DNA of 64,000 nucleotides. Source: an uncultured Paenibacillus sp. GTDB lineage: Bacteria; Bacillota; Bacilli; Paenibacillales; Paenibacillaceae. Numbering within the stretch: position 1 is the stretch's first letter; each line of letters opens with the position of its first letter. The position numbers and the translations under genes are program-made. The notes beneath the pieces were generated by a model that worked only from the letters and a program-made list of their open reading frames with translations, searched no databases and was not told where the DNA came from. This document shows, piece after piece, positions 14,738-23,595 of the stretch. The DNA is taken from the NCBI GenBank assembly GCA_937895345.1, contig CALAWP010000051.1, forward strand, positions 62,001-126,000, read 5' to 3'.

Positions 14738-16399
14738 TTATCCCCGCTTCATCGTCGGCGGAACTTCCGCGGGATCCATAATCATATCGATGACGCAGGT
14801 TTCCCCGCTTTGAAGCGCGTCCCGAATCGCCGCCCTCAGCGACTCGGCCGTCGCGCAGCGGTAGCCCCGCGCGCCAAGCGACTCGCCGAACCGCGCGCCG
14901 TCCAGAGGAACCTCGTAAGTCGTACCGACCGAGCGGCCCAAATGTTTGGACATCCCTTTATCCACCATGTCGATGGCGGCGTTGTTCGCCACAAAGAAAA
15001 TAACCGGGGCGCCGCAGTTCACCGCCGTCGAAACCTCGGTTCCGTTCATGAACATGCAGCCGTCGCCCGTCAAGCAAGCGACCGGACGCTCCGGCGCGGC
15101 TAGCTTGGCGCCTACGGCGTAGCCGATCGCCCGTCCCATCGTGGCGTATACCTCTTCGAAATAAAACGTCCCCGGCTCGGCGATATCGTAATATTTGATC
15201 GCATAAAACGAATGGCTGCCGGCGTCTCCATACATCAGCGTATTGGCCGGAAGCTCCTCGCGCATGACGCGCATCGCCTCGCCTCCGCGAAGGAAGCCTG
15301 TCTGCGCCTCCGGAACGGTTGATGCCGCCGCCGCTTGGGCTTCGGCCGCCGCTGCGCTTTCAAGCCAGGCCGCCAAGCCGCCGGCCCGCTCCAACCGGGC
15401 GGGAGCCAGCTTGGCCAGCGCTTGCAAATTGCCGCGCAGATCGCCGAGCAGCGGCGTAGTCGCCACCGGCAAAGCCTTGCCGATAAACCGCGCCTCGAAG
15501 TCGAAATGCAGCACCTGCTTCGGGTACAGGGCCGGCGGCAAACCTGGAATTTCCAGATCGCTGAGCTGGCTGCCGGCCACAATCATCAGATCGATGCCTT
15601 CCTGTATGTAGCTGTCGGTCGCGGCATTGCCTCCGAGACCGTACGGTCCCAGATAAAGCGGATGATCGGAGCGGAACACGCCCTTGCCGCCCGGAGTCGT
15701 CGCGACCGGCAGCGACCACCGGGAAGCGAACTCTTCAATCTCGCGGTACCCTTGCTGCGCATGGAGCGCTCCTCCGGCCAGCAGCAGCGGCCGATTGGCG
15801 GCGGCCAGCAATTCGGCCGCCCGTTCCAAATTCGAAGCGAGGACCGCGGGACCTGCATCGGGCAGCGGAATATCGAAATCCGCAATCTCCTCCGACAACA
15901 CATCGAGCGGAATGCACAGATGCACCGGTCCCTTCGTTCCCGAGAAAGCCTGCTCCACGGCATGCTCCAAATAACCTTTCAACAGCTCGCCCCGGTCGAT
16001 CCGGGCGCTGAATTTCGTAACGGGCTCAAACATCTTGACCAGGTCGGTGCCGAACATGGTGCTGTCCTGGCCCAATACCTTGCCGATATCCTTAATGGGC
16101 GGAGAGCCTGTAATAAACAGGACGGGAAGCTGCGAGAACAGCGCCTGGCCCGCGGCCGTCAGCATATTGATGCCGCCGGGTCCCGCCGTCCCGATCGCCG
16201 CGCCGAGTCCTCCCCCCGCCATCGCATAACCGGCGGCCGCAAGTCCCGCTCCTCCCTCATGCTTGCTTAGAACGAACGTAATGCCCGCCTGGTCCATGTC
16301 GAGCACCAGAGGCGTAACCGGCTTGCCCGGAATTCCGAATACGTGGCTGACTCCCCAAGCGGACAGATGCTTGGCTAGAATTCGGCTGACACTTGGCAT
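14738..16399 (-). CDS. Thiamine diphosphate-dependent enzyme (acetolactate synthase/benzoylformate decarboxylase superfamily)
   Basis: Protein of 553 residues with the three domains of the superfamily. The N-terminal PYR domain (1-170) has the catalytic Glu48 in SKHEGGAG and GTAGPGGINMLTA. The middle domain spans about 185-320. The C-terminal PP domain has the ThDP/Mg2+ motif GDGCMFMNG and the following NN (FFVANNAAI). The sequence does not show features that fix it as catabolic acetolactate synthase, oxalyl-CoA decarboxylase or another member, so only the superfamily is called. GGGGGG precedes the ATG. First gene of the operon with CMD and ATL genes. Confidence 0.85.
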   Translation of the reverse strand: MPSVSRILAKHLSAWGVSHVFGIPGKPVTPLVLDMDQAGITFVLSKHEGGAGLAAAGYAMAGGGLGAAIGTAGPGGINMLTAAGQALFSQLPVLFITGSPPIKDIGKVLGQDSTMFGTDLVKMFEPVTKFSARIDRGELLKGYLEHAVEQAFSGTKGPVHLCIPLDVLSEEIADFDIPLPDAGPAVLASNLERAAELLAAANRPLLLAGGALHAQQGYREIEEFASRWSLPVATTPGGKGVFRSDHPLYLGPYGLGGNAATDSYIQEGIDLMIVAGSQLSDLEIPGLPPALYPKQVLHFDFEARFIGKALPVATTPLLGDLRGNLQALAKLAPARLERAGGLAAWLESAAAAEAQAAAASTVPEAQTGFLRGGEAMRVMREELPANTLMYGDAGSHSFYAIKYYDIAEPGTFYFEEVYATMGRAIGYAVGAKLAAPERPVACLTGDGCMFMNGTEVSTAVNCGAPVIFFVANNAAIDMVDKGMSKHLGRSVGTTYEVPLDGARFGESLGARGYRCATAESLRAAIRDALQSGETCVIDMIMDPAEVPPTMKRG

Positions 16400-16426
16400 G
16401 AGTGAAACGTTCCCCCCTTCGTGTGA

Positions 16427-18694
16427 TCAATACAGCTTTTTGATTCTGGCAATTAGATCAGCAAATGATTCCTCGAATTGTTCCGCCGGAATAGGAGGGC
16501 TAAAGTAATATCCTTGCACTTCGTTGCATTTCTGAACCTGAAGGAAGCGGAGCTGTTCCTTTTCCTCTACGCCCTCGGCCACAACTTCCAGATTCATGCT
16601 GTGGGCGATCGCGATAATGATGCTGACCAGATTCGTATCGTTTCCGTCCGCGTCCTTGCAGATGTCCCGAACAAAGCTCTGATCGATTTTCAGCCGGTTG
16701 ATGGAGAAATTTTTCAAATAATTCAAGGAGCTGTAGCCTGTCCCGAAATCGTCCATGCTGATCTGGATGCCCAGCGAATGCAGCTTGCGCAGCATCGGAA
16801 TGGCATGCTTGACGTTCATCGTCATCGTCTCGGTTATTTCCAGATCCAAATATTTAGGCTCCAGGCCGGTTTCGACCAGCACATCCTTTACGATGCCGAC
16901 AAGCGCTTCGTCCAAAAATTCCTGCGAGGACAGATTGACGGATACGCGAAACGGCGGTAGTCCCTTGTCCTGCCACTTCTTGTTCTGCAGGCAAGCGGTG
17001 CGCAGCACCCACCGGTCGATCTTGTTAATCAGCCCCGTCTCCTCGGCGATCGGTATGAATTCGCCCGGCGACAGCAGCCCCTTCGTCGGATGCTGCCAGC
17101 GGACCAGCGCCTCGACGCCCTTCAGCTCGCCAGTCCGGATATCCACCTGCGGCTGATAGAACAGACGAAATTCCTCATTTTCGATCGCTTTGCGCAAAGA
17201 GCCTTCCAGCACGATTTTTTCCCGGGTCGAGATGTTCATGTCGGGGGTGTAGAGCGCGTACATATTCAGGCCCCGGCCTTTCGCATTGTACATCGCCGTA
17301 TCCGCCGCAATCATGAGCGTCTCCAGATTGTGCCCGTCCTTCGGGTAGACCGAAATGCCGGCGCTTGCCGTCAGATGGAACTCATAGCCGTTCAGGCTGA
17401 ACGGTTCCTTGAAAATATGAAGGATCGCCTTTACCCGCTCCAAAGCTTCTTCCTCGCTTCGAATGCGCGGAAAGGCAAACATAAATTCATCGCCTCCCAT
17501 CCTAGCAACAAATTCGCCAGTGCCGATAACTTCCTGCAAACGGGTTGCGACCATAATTAGTAGCAAATCTCCGCTGGAATGGCCTAACGTATCGTTAATC
17601 ATCTTGAAGCGGTCCAAATCGAGACAGACGATGGCGGCCTTGAAGCCTTGCGCCTGCGCCTGCTGCAGCAGCTGCGTTACGTTGTGCTTGTAATGCCGGC
17701 GGTTCGGAAGCTTCGTCAAGTCGTCGTGATTGGCGAGATAGTTGTATCTCTCCTCGGCCTTCACCCGGTCGGTAATGCTTCTGAATTGCCCGAAAGCGCC
17801 GAGCAGCTGCTTCTTCTCGTCAAAGAGCGGATAAGCGTCGAACAGGCAGACAAGCCGGTCTTCCGTCGCTCCCTGCTCAAAGGTCATTTGGACGTCCTCG
17901 AACGTCTTGCCGTTTTGCACCACCTCGTAAATATATTCGCCCATGGAGCCGAGATGCCGCACGTTCGTGCCAAGCATATCCTCCTTGGACTTTCCGGTAA
18001 ACAACTCCGCGTATTGGTTGAACGTCGTAATTTCGCCTTCTCGATTCGTCAATATGATGCCGTTGCGGGCGTTGTCCATAATGATCTGGTTCAAAATGTT
18101 CAGCTTCCGGTTTTGCTTGCGGAGCAGCAGCTCCCTTTCGATGGAATCGACCGTCGTGGCCAGCATCGTGTTCATCATGGGGTTCTGAAACTCTTTGGCG
18201 GTCATAATGATGACGCTGCCAAGCAGATCGTTCACATCCGTATAATGAAAAGCGACGGCGTAGCAAGCCGTTCCGTGCAAATATTCATGGTAGTGGTCAT
18301 CGCCGATCACCTGGACGGGCGATTGATTGTACTTGAGAGACAAGTTGACGACGTTCGTTCCCATGCTGTCTTCCGTGAACTGCACGCCTGGACGAATGCC
18401 GAGATCGTTGATCGTCTTTTTGATCGTTTCGTCGCCCATCATATGAAGGATGAACCCCTTGTCGTCGGATACGGACAACAAAATCGGCGTCCCTCTCAAG
18501 GAATGGAGAATCTTCTCCCCGAAGAAGCTGACCACCGACAAAATTTCGTCGTATTCCTCCCTGAGCTGGCTTAATTCGGCGGGCGACAAGATCGCATGGG
18601 GGAATGGAACCACCTTGGGATCCATGCCAATTTGCTCGCAATATTTGTTGGATTGCACGATAAAATCCGGTTTGTCCGTTATAATCACTATCAA
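16427..18694 (-). CDS. GAF-PAS-GGDEF-EAL c-di-GMP signalling protein
   Basis: Cytoplasmic protein of 755 residues with no membrane segment. Residues about 30-200 resemble the GAF-like sensory region of AcoR-type activators (FTEDSMGTNVVNLSL, HGTACYAVAFHYTDV). A PAS domain follows (about 205-325), then GGDEF (about 330-495) with an intact active site ARMGGDEF, then EAL (about 510-750) with EALVRW, DDFGTGYSSL and VAEGVE. Both catalytic motifs are preserved, so it could make and degrade c-di-GMP; usually one activity dominates. The start is GTG at 18694 behind GGGGGC. It stands alone. Confidence 0.88.
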   Translation of the reverse strand: MIVIITDKPDFIVQSNKYCEQIGMDPKVVPFPHAILSPAELSQLREEYDEILSVVSFFGEKILHSLRGTPILLSVSDDKGFILHMMGDETIKKTINDLGIRPGVQFTEDSMGTNVVNLSLKYNQSPVQVIGDDHYHEYLHGTACYAVAFHYTDVNDLLGSVIIMTAKEFQNPMMNTMLATTVDSIERELLLRKQNRKLNILNQIIMDNARNGIILTNREGEITTFNQYAELFTGKSKEDMLGTNVRHLGSMGEYIYEVVQNGKTFEDVQMTFEQGATEDRLVCLFDAYPLFDEKKQLLGAFGQFRSITDRVKAEERYNYLANHDDLTKLPNRRHYKHNVTQLLQQAQAQGFKAAIVCLDLDRFKMINDTLGHSSGDLLLIMVATRLQEVIGTGEFVARMGGDEFMFAFPRIRSEEEALERVKAILHIFKEPFSLNGYEFHLTASAGISVYPKDGHNLETLMIAADTAMYNAKGRGLNMYALYTPDMNISTREKIVLEGSLRKAIENEEFRLFYQPQVDIRTGELKGVEALVRWQHPTKGLLSPGEFIPIAEETGLINKIDRWVLRTACLQNKKWQDKGLPPFRVSVNLSSQEFLDEALVGIVKDVLVETGLEPKYLDLEITETMTMNVKHAIPMLRKLHSLGIQISMDDFGTGYSSLNYLKNFSINRLKIDQSFVRDICKDADGNDTNLVSIIIAIAHSMNLEVVAEGVEEKEQLRFLQVQKCNEVQGYYFSPPIPAEQFEESFADLIARIKKLY

Positions 18695-18852
18695 GCCCCC
18701 AATTGCGGATGACCGTTTCGCAGGATGTGCTGCCTGTATAATAGATTGTATTCACACAAATATTGTAAACGATTTTAATAGGCTTGTCGACCGAAGGAAT
18801 CCCGCTTCATGCATGATGGAAAGCCGCATGCCGAACGGGGAGCCGGCGGCGC

Positions 18853-18886
18853 AAAAAAACGCCGTCCTTGATAATGAAGGACGGCG
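18853..18886 (-). terminator. Strong minus-strand terminator, upstream of the Crp/Fnr gene
   Basis: CGCCGTCCTT (18860-18869) and AAGGACGGCG (18877-18886) form a perfect 10-bp stem; on the minus strand seven T follow (18859-18853). The only minus-strand gene that could use it is hmp, whose stop lies about 520 bases away on the far side of the Crp/Fnr gene. On the plus strand the same hairpin would sit in the Crp/Fnr 5' leader. Confidence 0.8.
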
Positions 18887-18916
18887 GCGCCAGTGATAGA
18901 CGGAGGTGACGAATTC

Positions 18917-19462
18917 ATGATTCTTCATAAGGGAGAGGTGCTGTTCCGGCAAGGGGAAACCGGCCCCTTGTATTTGCTGAAGAGCGGGCTCCTGAAAATC
19001 ATCCGCGTCCACGAGAACGGAGCGCAAACTTTGGTCAACATTATCGTCCCCGGCGAAATGATCCCTCATCATTCCTTGCTGTCTCCCAAGCCCTACTACG
19101 GCATGGCCGCGGCGCTCGTCACTTGCGAAGTCGAGACGCTGTCGCCCGAGGACTGGTACCGCTCGCTCGACGAGGACCCCGGACTGTGCCGTTCGGTCGC
19201 GCTGAAGCTTCAGGACAAGCTTCGAATGATGCAGCAGCGGATCGATCAGCTGACCGAAACGGAACCGGCCGTCAGGCTGCGGAAGCTGCAGGCGTGGTTT
19301 AACGCCTATATCGCCCCCGCCCGGCTGACGGACGTGCTGACGCAAGAGGAAATCGGGCAATTGATCGGCTTGCGCCGCGAAACGATCAACCGGCTGCTGA
19401 GAGCTCAGGACAAGGCCGAGACCGATTCCTCCAACGATGCCGCCGGACCGAAAAATTCATAA
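18917..19462 (+). CDS. Crp/Fnr-family transcription factor
   Basis: Regulator of 181 residues. The N-terminal beta-roll (about 1-100) is shorter than in Crp, with GEVLFRQGETGPLYLLKSG, and lacks the Fe-S cysteine cluster of Fnr and the CooA-type heme ligands that could be recognised. A dimerisation helix follows (about 95-115). The C-terminal winged helix has the recognition helix GLRRETINRLLR; RETINR (154-159) keeps the Arg, Glu and Arg with which Crp reads TGTGA. ATG at 18917 follows GGAGGTG. The last 58 bases overlap the 3' end of hmp, which carries a TGTGA-N6-TCACG box in its promoter. Confidence 0.87.
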   Translation: MILHKGEVLFRQGETGPLYLLKSGLLKIIRVHENGAQTLVNIIVPGEMIPHHSLLSPKPYYGMAAALVTCEVETLSPEDWYRSLDEDPGLCRSVALKLQDKLRMMQQRIDQLTETEPAVRLRKLQAWFNAYIAPARLTDVLTQEEIGQLIGLRRETINRLLRAQDKAETDSSNDAAGPKNS

Positions 19463-20643
19463 TGCATATCCGCTGCCGGTACGTGCAGCGACTTCAACGC
19501 GCGATAGACCGATCTCATGAAAGGCGCCGGACCGCAGAAATAATACGCGGCCGGTTCATCCGGAAGGATATGCCGCAGCCAATCGGCATCTATGAATCCT
19601 TCCTTATGGAAGGAGCCTCGTCTGCGGTCGGTCTCCGACGGCTCGCTGTAGCACCAATGGGCTTCGGCTTGCGGATGGGCGCCGACGGCCGCCTCCGTTT
19701 CTTCCTTCAGCGCATGGACATCGCCGTTGCGGGCCGCATGAATGAAGATCACCCGGCGGTTCGGCTGCCGGCCGGCAATCGAATGAAGCATGCTGATCAG
19801 CGGCGTAAGTCCGACTCCTCCGCTGATCAGCACGGCCGGACGGGCATCCTGCAAATCGGCCGTGAAATCGCCCGCCGGTGCGGACAGCTGAAGCACGTCT
19901 CCTTCCCGCACATGCTCATGCAAATATCGGGATACTTTGCCGCCGTCGCGAGAATCCGTGCCGTCCTCCCGCTTGACGGTGATGCGGTAATACGGCTTGC
20001 CTGGCGCGTCGGACAAACTGTATTGCCGAATATGCGTGTAGGTCTCGCCGGGGAGACTGCATTTCACGCTGACGTATTGACCGGGCTCGAACGATGCGGC
20101 GGCCCCGCCGTCCGCAGGGACCAGATAAAAGGACGCGATGACGGAGCTTTCGCGCACCTTGCGCTCGACCCGGAACGGCCGGAAGCCGGACCAGCCTCCC
20201 TCCCGTTCCTCCGACTCCTTGTACATGCCGGCCTCGACCTCGATAAACACCTTTGCGATCGCGCCGTACGCTTCTCCCCAGGCCTCCAGGATGTCGTCCG
20301 TCGCCGCGTCGCCCAGCACCTCCTTGATCGCGGCCAGCAAATTGCGGCCCACGATCGGATATTGCTCCGCCGTCACGCCGAGGCTGCGGTGCTTATGGGC
20401 AATCTGGCGCACGGCGGGAGCAATCGCCTCGAGGCGGTCGATATTGGCCGCCGCCGCATAGATGGCATTGGCCAACGCCGCGGGCTGGCGTCCCTGCTTC
20501 TGATTCGCATGATTGAACAGATTCAGCAGCTCCGGATGGTTGGAGAACAACAGCTGATAGAACCGCTTCGTAATGGCCGTTCCGTGCGTCTCCAGCACCG
20601 GCACCGTCGATTTGATGATTTGGATTGTTTTGGCGCTTAACAT
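19405..20643 (-). CDS. hmp: Flavohemoprotein (nitric oxide dioxygenase)
   Basis: Detoxifies nitric oxide to nitrate with O2 and NADPH in the cytosol. The 412-residue protein has an N-terminal globin (1-140; distal YPIVGRN region, proximal His in IAHKHRSLGV, and FNHANQ), an FAD domain (about 150-255; RQYSLSDAPG binds flavin), and an NAD domain (about 260-400; VLISGGVGLTPLISML and YFCGPAPFM). All domains are complete. ATG-initiated frame at 20643 follows GGGAG; a GTG one codon earlier is possible. It is convergent with the Crp/Fnr gene and overlaps it by 58 bases. Confidence 0.95.
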   Translation of the reverse strand: MLSAKTIQIIKSTVPVLETHGTAITKRFYQLLFSNHPELLNLFNHANQKQGRQPAALANAIYAAAANIDRLEAIAPAVRQIAHKHRSLGVTAEQYPIVGRNLLAAIKEVLGDAATDDILEAWGEAYGAIAKVFIEVEAGMYKESEEREGGWSGFRPFRVERKVRESSVIASFYLVPADGGAAASFEPGQYVSVKCSLPGETYTHIRQYSLSDAPGKPYYRITVKREDGTDSRDGGKVSRYLHEHVREGDVLQLSAPAGDFTADLQDARPAVLISGGVGLTPLISMLHSIAGRQPNRRVIFIHAARNGDVHALKEETEAAVGAHPQAEAHWCYSEPSETDRRRGSFHKEGFIDADWLRHILPDEPAAYYFCGPAPFMRSVYRALKSLHVPAADMHYEFFGPAASLEESVSALS

Positions 20644-20685
20644 CACATCACCGCTCCCATCGTTTAATGGATCTGACTCGCTCCC

Positions 20686-20729
20686 AGTATAGCGCCCGGC
20701 CGGAAGGGCGGGTTGTGATTTGCATCACG
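20686..20729 (-). promoter_or_regulatory. hmp promoter with Crp/Fnr-type box
   Basis: TGTGA-TTTGCA-TCACG at 20714-20729 matches the Crp/B. subtilis Fnr consensus TGTGA-N6-TCACA with one mismatch. On the minus strand TATACT follows at 20691-20686. The box centre lies about 42 bases before the inferred start point, the standard class II activator position. No good -35 is present, as expected for an activated promoter. A further TTGTGACAA at 20744-20752 could be a half site. Confidence 0.7.
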
Positions 20730-20907
20730 CCGACTCGCAACGATTTGTGACAACGCGGAAGGAATTTGAGCTTCCGTAACGAACTAAAAGAAAGTAAGCG
20801 CTGCCACATGAGGGTGATAACCGAACCTGCACATACAAGATCCGTACGCTGCCGCCGCTGCGAATGCTGCGACAGAAACTCGTCATCAAGAATTCCGGGG
20901 GGTTGCT

Positions 20908-23595
20908 ATGCATCCGCGTTCTCAAATACCGCTCAGGTATGTGCCTTCTCTGCCGTTAGCCGCAGTCGGCTGGCTATTGTCAATCCTTCTCGCGTTCGGG
21001 TTGGAAATGTACTCCGCAACCTGGTATTACGGACAACCGATCGGAGCCGGCGCCGTCGTATTGCTCGTCGTCCTCCTGGCGTACGGATTACCCGGAGGGC
21101 TGTCCGCCGCCGTCTGCGTATACGGCGCTTTGGCGCTGCTTGGCGAAGCGACATGGCTCCAAAGCCTGCCGATGATCGCTTATATCGCCGTGTCCGGATT
21201 ATTCCTTCGCAAGCACCCCGCTCATTTGATGATCGTTACATTAGTGTTTTGGCTGTTTGCCGGGCTCCCGGCCTCATACTATCTATATGGAGTCGAAACG
21301 GGATATTACGACGCCTTCGGCTGCCTTTACGGCTTGAACAAGATGCTGGCCGTTTTTCTTTCCGCCCTGGCCGCCGATATCCTGGTGTCGTATGCGCCTT
21401 TCTTGCGTCGATTCTCCCGGGGCCGGGAGCGAAGCGGCTACGCGTTCAACCGGATTATGCTGCATTTGGTGCTGGCGGCAACCACGATCCCGTTTTTTAT
21501 TTATATTTTGGTCAGCGGTTATCAAGAGAAGCAGACCGCGTGGAACCGGGCGGTCGAATCGCTGGAGGCGCAGACCGGCGCGGCAAACCGCGCATTGCTG
21601 GCCTGGCAGGGAGAAAACTACCACTCCTTGAAACGGATGGGCACGATTCATTTGCGCAAGCTGCATAACGACATGCAAGCCGCGGCGGGCGGTTCGTCTT
21701 CGGCCAGACTCGTGCTGACCGACGCGGACGGCCGTGTGCTGAACGCGGTTGGCATGCACCCGTCCTTGCCCGGAGAACGATACGACTGGACGGCCGGAGG
21801 GCTCGTTCAGGACAGAGGCGCCGCGAAGCTGTGGCTGCCGGGCGGCCGCGAGCCTTACGCCAGCGAGCCGTGGCGGTATTCCTATCTCGTCCGGGAAACC
21901 GTCTCCGCCGGCGGCTCGACGGCCGTTTTTTTGCTGCCTTTCGCTCCTTTTATGGAGGAGGCCGTTCAAGCGTTTATTTCCTATTTTCATCTGCTGCTCA
22001 TGTCCATCTTCGTAGCCATGACGCTGGTCATGCTGCTGAACCGGTTGTTTTTTCGCTCTTTGGCGCGGCTGGCGGAAACGACGATCGGCATTCCGGACAA
22101 AATCTCGCGGGAGATCGCCCTCGTATGGCCCCGCAGCGGAATCAGCGAAATTCGCTTGCTCACCGAGAACTTTCAAGCGGCTGCCGACAATATGGCTTCG
22201 ATTCTCCGCCAGACGCAGCAGGCGAACCTGCAGCTCAGCAGGCAAAAGGATCAGCTCGCGCAATCCGAGCGGCGGCTCGCGCAGCTGGCCTACTTCGACC
22301 ATTTGACCGGCTTGCCCAACCGGCTGAGCATGAAGGAGCGGCTTGGCCGGGAGCTGGACGCCGCCGAGGAGGCCGGATGGCAGATCAGCCTGTCCGTCCT
22401 GTTCATCGACCTGGACCGCTTCAAGCAAATTAACGATACGCTTGGACATATTGCCGGGGACGAGCTGCTGTGCCAAGTGGCTGACCGGCTGAGAGAGCTG
22501 GAGTCCGACACCGTCTTTATCGCCCGCATCAGCGGCGACGAATTCGTCGTCGTTCTGCGGCAAGCGGATACGGAGGAAGCCGTTCGAGCCTCCCGGCGCC
22601 TGATCGACCAGCTGGCTTCGCCGTTCGCGCTGCATGGACAGGCGATGTACATCACCCCGAGCATCGGCATCGCATCCGCCCCGCTTCACGGCCGGGACAT
22701 CGATACGCTGATGAAAAATGCGGATTCCGCCATGTATGCGGCCAAAGAAAACGGAGGCAAGGGCTATGCCGTCTACTCGGCGCATTACAACAACAGATTG
22801 TCCCGCAAAATGTGGCTGGAGAACAGTCTGCATCAGGCGCTGCTGCGGCATGAGTTTCATCTGGAGTATCAGATCAAGATCGAATGCGCTAGCGGCCTCA
22901 TGACCGGGATGGAAGCGCTGGTCCGCTGGAATCATCCGAAACGGGGACTCATCTCCCCTGCCGAATTCATTCCGGCGGCGGAAGAGACGGGGCTGATCAT
23001 TCCGCTTGGCCGCTGGATATTGCGAACCGCCTGCCTCCAAAATGTGCTGTGGCGGCAAGCCGGGCATCCCGCCGGGCGAATGGCCGTCAACTTGTCCGCC
23101 AGACAATTCCACGATCCTCGGCTGGTCGATACGATTTGTGAAATTTTGAACGAAACCGGAATGGAAGCGTGCGATCTGGAGCTTGAAATTACAGAAGGCT
23201 ATTTGCACCGGGATGAAGCCAGCTCCGCCAATGTGCTCCGCAGGCTGAGAGAACTCGGCGTATTTATCTCGATCGACGATTTCGGCACCGGCTACTCCTC
23301 CTTGAGCCAGCTGAAAAAATATCCGATTCAGGCAATCAAGATCGACCAGTCGTTTATTCAAGGGATGGATCGGGACCGCAGCAGCGACTCGATCGTGCAG
23401 GCGATCATTCAGCTGGCGCACAGCATGAGCATGAAGGTTGTGGCGGAAGGCGTGGAAACGGCCGAGGAGGAGCGGCTGCTCCGTTTGTACGGCTGCGACG
23501 AGCTGCAAGGGTACCGCTTCGGCAAACCGATGAACGCCGCGGCTTTGGAGCCGCTCCTGGCGAATATGCATGCAAAGGAAGGTGAGCGTCGATGA
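20908..23595 (+). CDS. Membrane-bound GGDEF-EAL protein with MASE-like sensor
   Basis: Protein of 895 residues. Residues 1-200 contain about eight hydrophobic helices, a MASE-type membrane sensor; about 205-350 is an extracytoplasmic stretch; a further helix near 365-385 leads to a HAMP-like linker and coiled coil (about 390-455). GGDEF follows (about 460-625) with ARISGDEF, an SGDEF variant compatible with activity, then EAL (about 640-885) with MEALVRW, EITEGYL, DDFGTGYSSL and KIDQSF. The start at 20908 follows GGGGGG. Its last four bases overlap the start of a solute-binding lipoprotein gene, so sensing through that protein is likely. Confidence 0.87.
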   Translation: MHPRSQIPLRYVPSLPLAAVGWLLSILLAFGLEMYSATWYYGQPIGAGAVVLLVVLLAYGLPGGLSAAVCVYGALALLGEATWLQSLPMIAYIAVSGLFLRKHPAHLMIVTLVFWLFAGLPASYYLYGVETGYYDAFGCLYGLNKMLAVFLSALAADILVSYAPFLRRFSRGRERSGYAFNRIMLHLVLAATTIPFFIYILVSGYQEKQTAWNRAVESLEAQTGAANRALLAWQGENYHSLKRMGTIHLRKLHNDMQAAAGGSSSARLVLTDADGRVLNAVGMHPSLPGERYDWTAGGLVQDRGAAKLWLPGGREPYASEPWRYSYLVRETVSAGGSTAVFLLPFAPFMEEAVQAFISYFHLLLMSIFVAMTLVMLLNRLFFRSLARLAETTIGIPDKISREIALVWPRSGISEIRLLTENFQAAADNMASILRQTQQANLQLSRQKDQLAQSERRLAQLAYFDHLTGLPNRLSMKERLGRELDAAEEAGWQISLSVLFIDLDRFKQINDTLGHIAGDELLCQVADRLRELESDTVFIARISGDEFVVVLRQADTEEAVRASRRLIDQLASPFALHGQAMYITPSIGIASAPLHGRDIDTLMKNADSAMYAAKENGGKGYAVYSAHYNNRLSRKMWLENSLHQALLRHEFHLEYQIKIECASGLMTGMEALVRWNHPKRGLISPAEFIPAAEETGLIIPLGRWILRTACLQNVLWRQAGHPAGRMAVNLSARQFHDPRLVDTICEILNETGMEACDLELEITEGYLHRDEASSANVLRRLRELGVFISIDDFGTGYSSLSQLKKYPIQAIKIDQSFIQGMDRDRSSDSIVQAIIQLAHSMSMKVVAEGVETAEEERLLRLYGCDELQGYRFGKPMNAAALEPLLANMHAKEGERR

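Noticed and set aside
14738..16399. Acetolactate synthase (ilvB or alsS)
   Set aside because: Shared superfamily motifs only; no adjacent small subunit, decarboxylase or ilv genes, so the specific name is not supported.
20765..20907. c-di-GMP riboswitch upstream of the GGDEF-EAL gene
   Set aside because: The gap was checked for the GEMM consensus and nothing matched.
21283..23571. Long minus-strand reading frame opposite the GGDEF-EAL gene
   Set aside because: High-GC shadow frame without domain features; the plus strand carries all the motifs.
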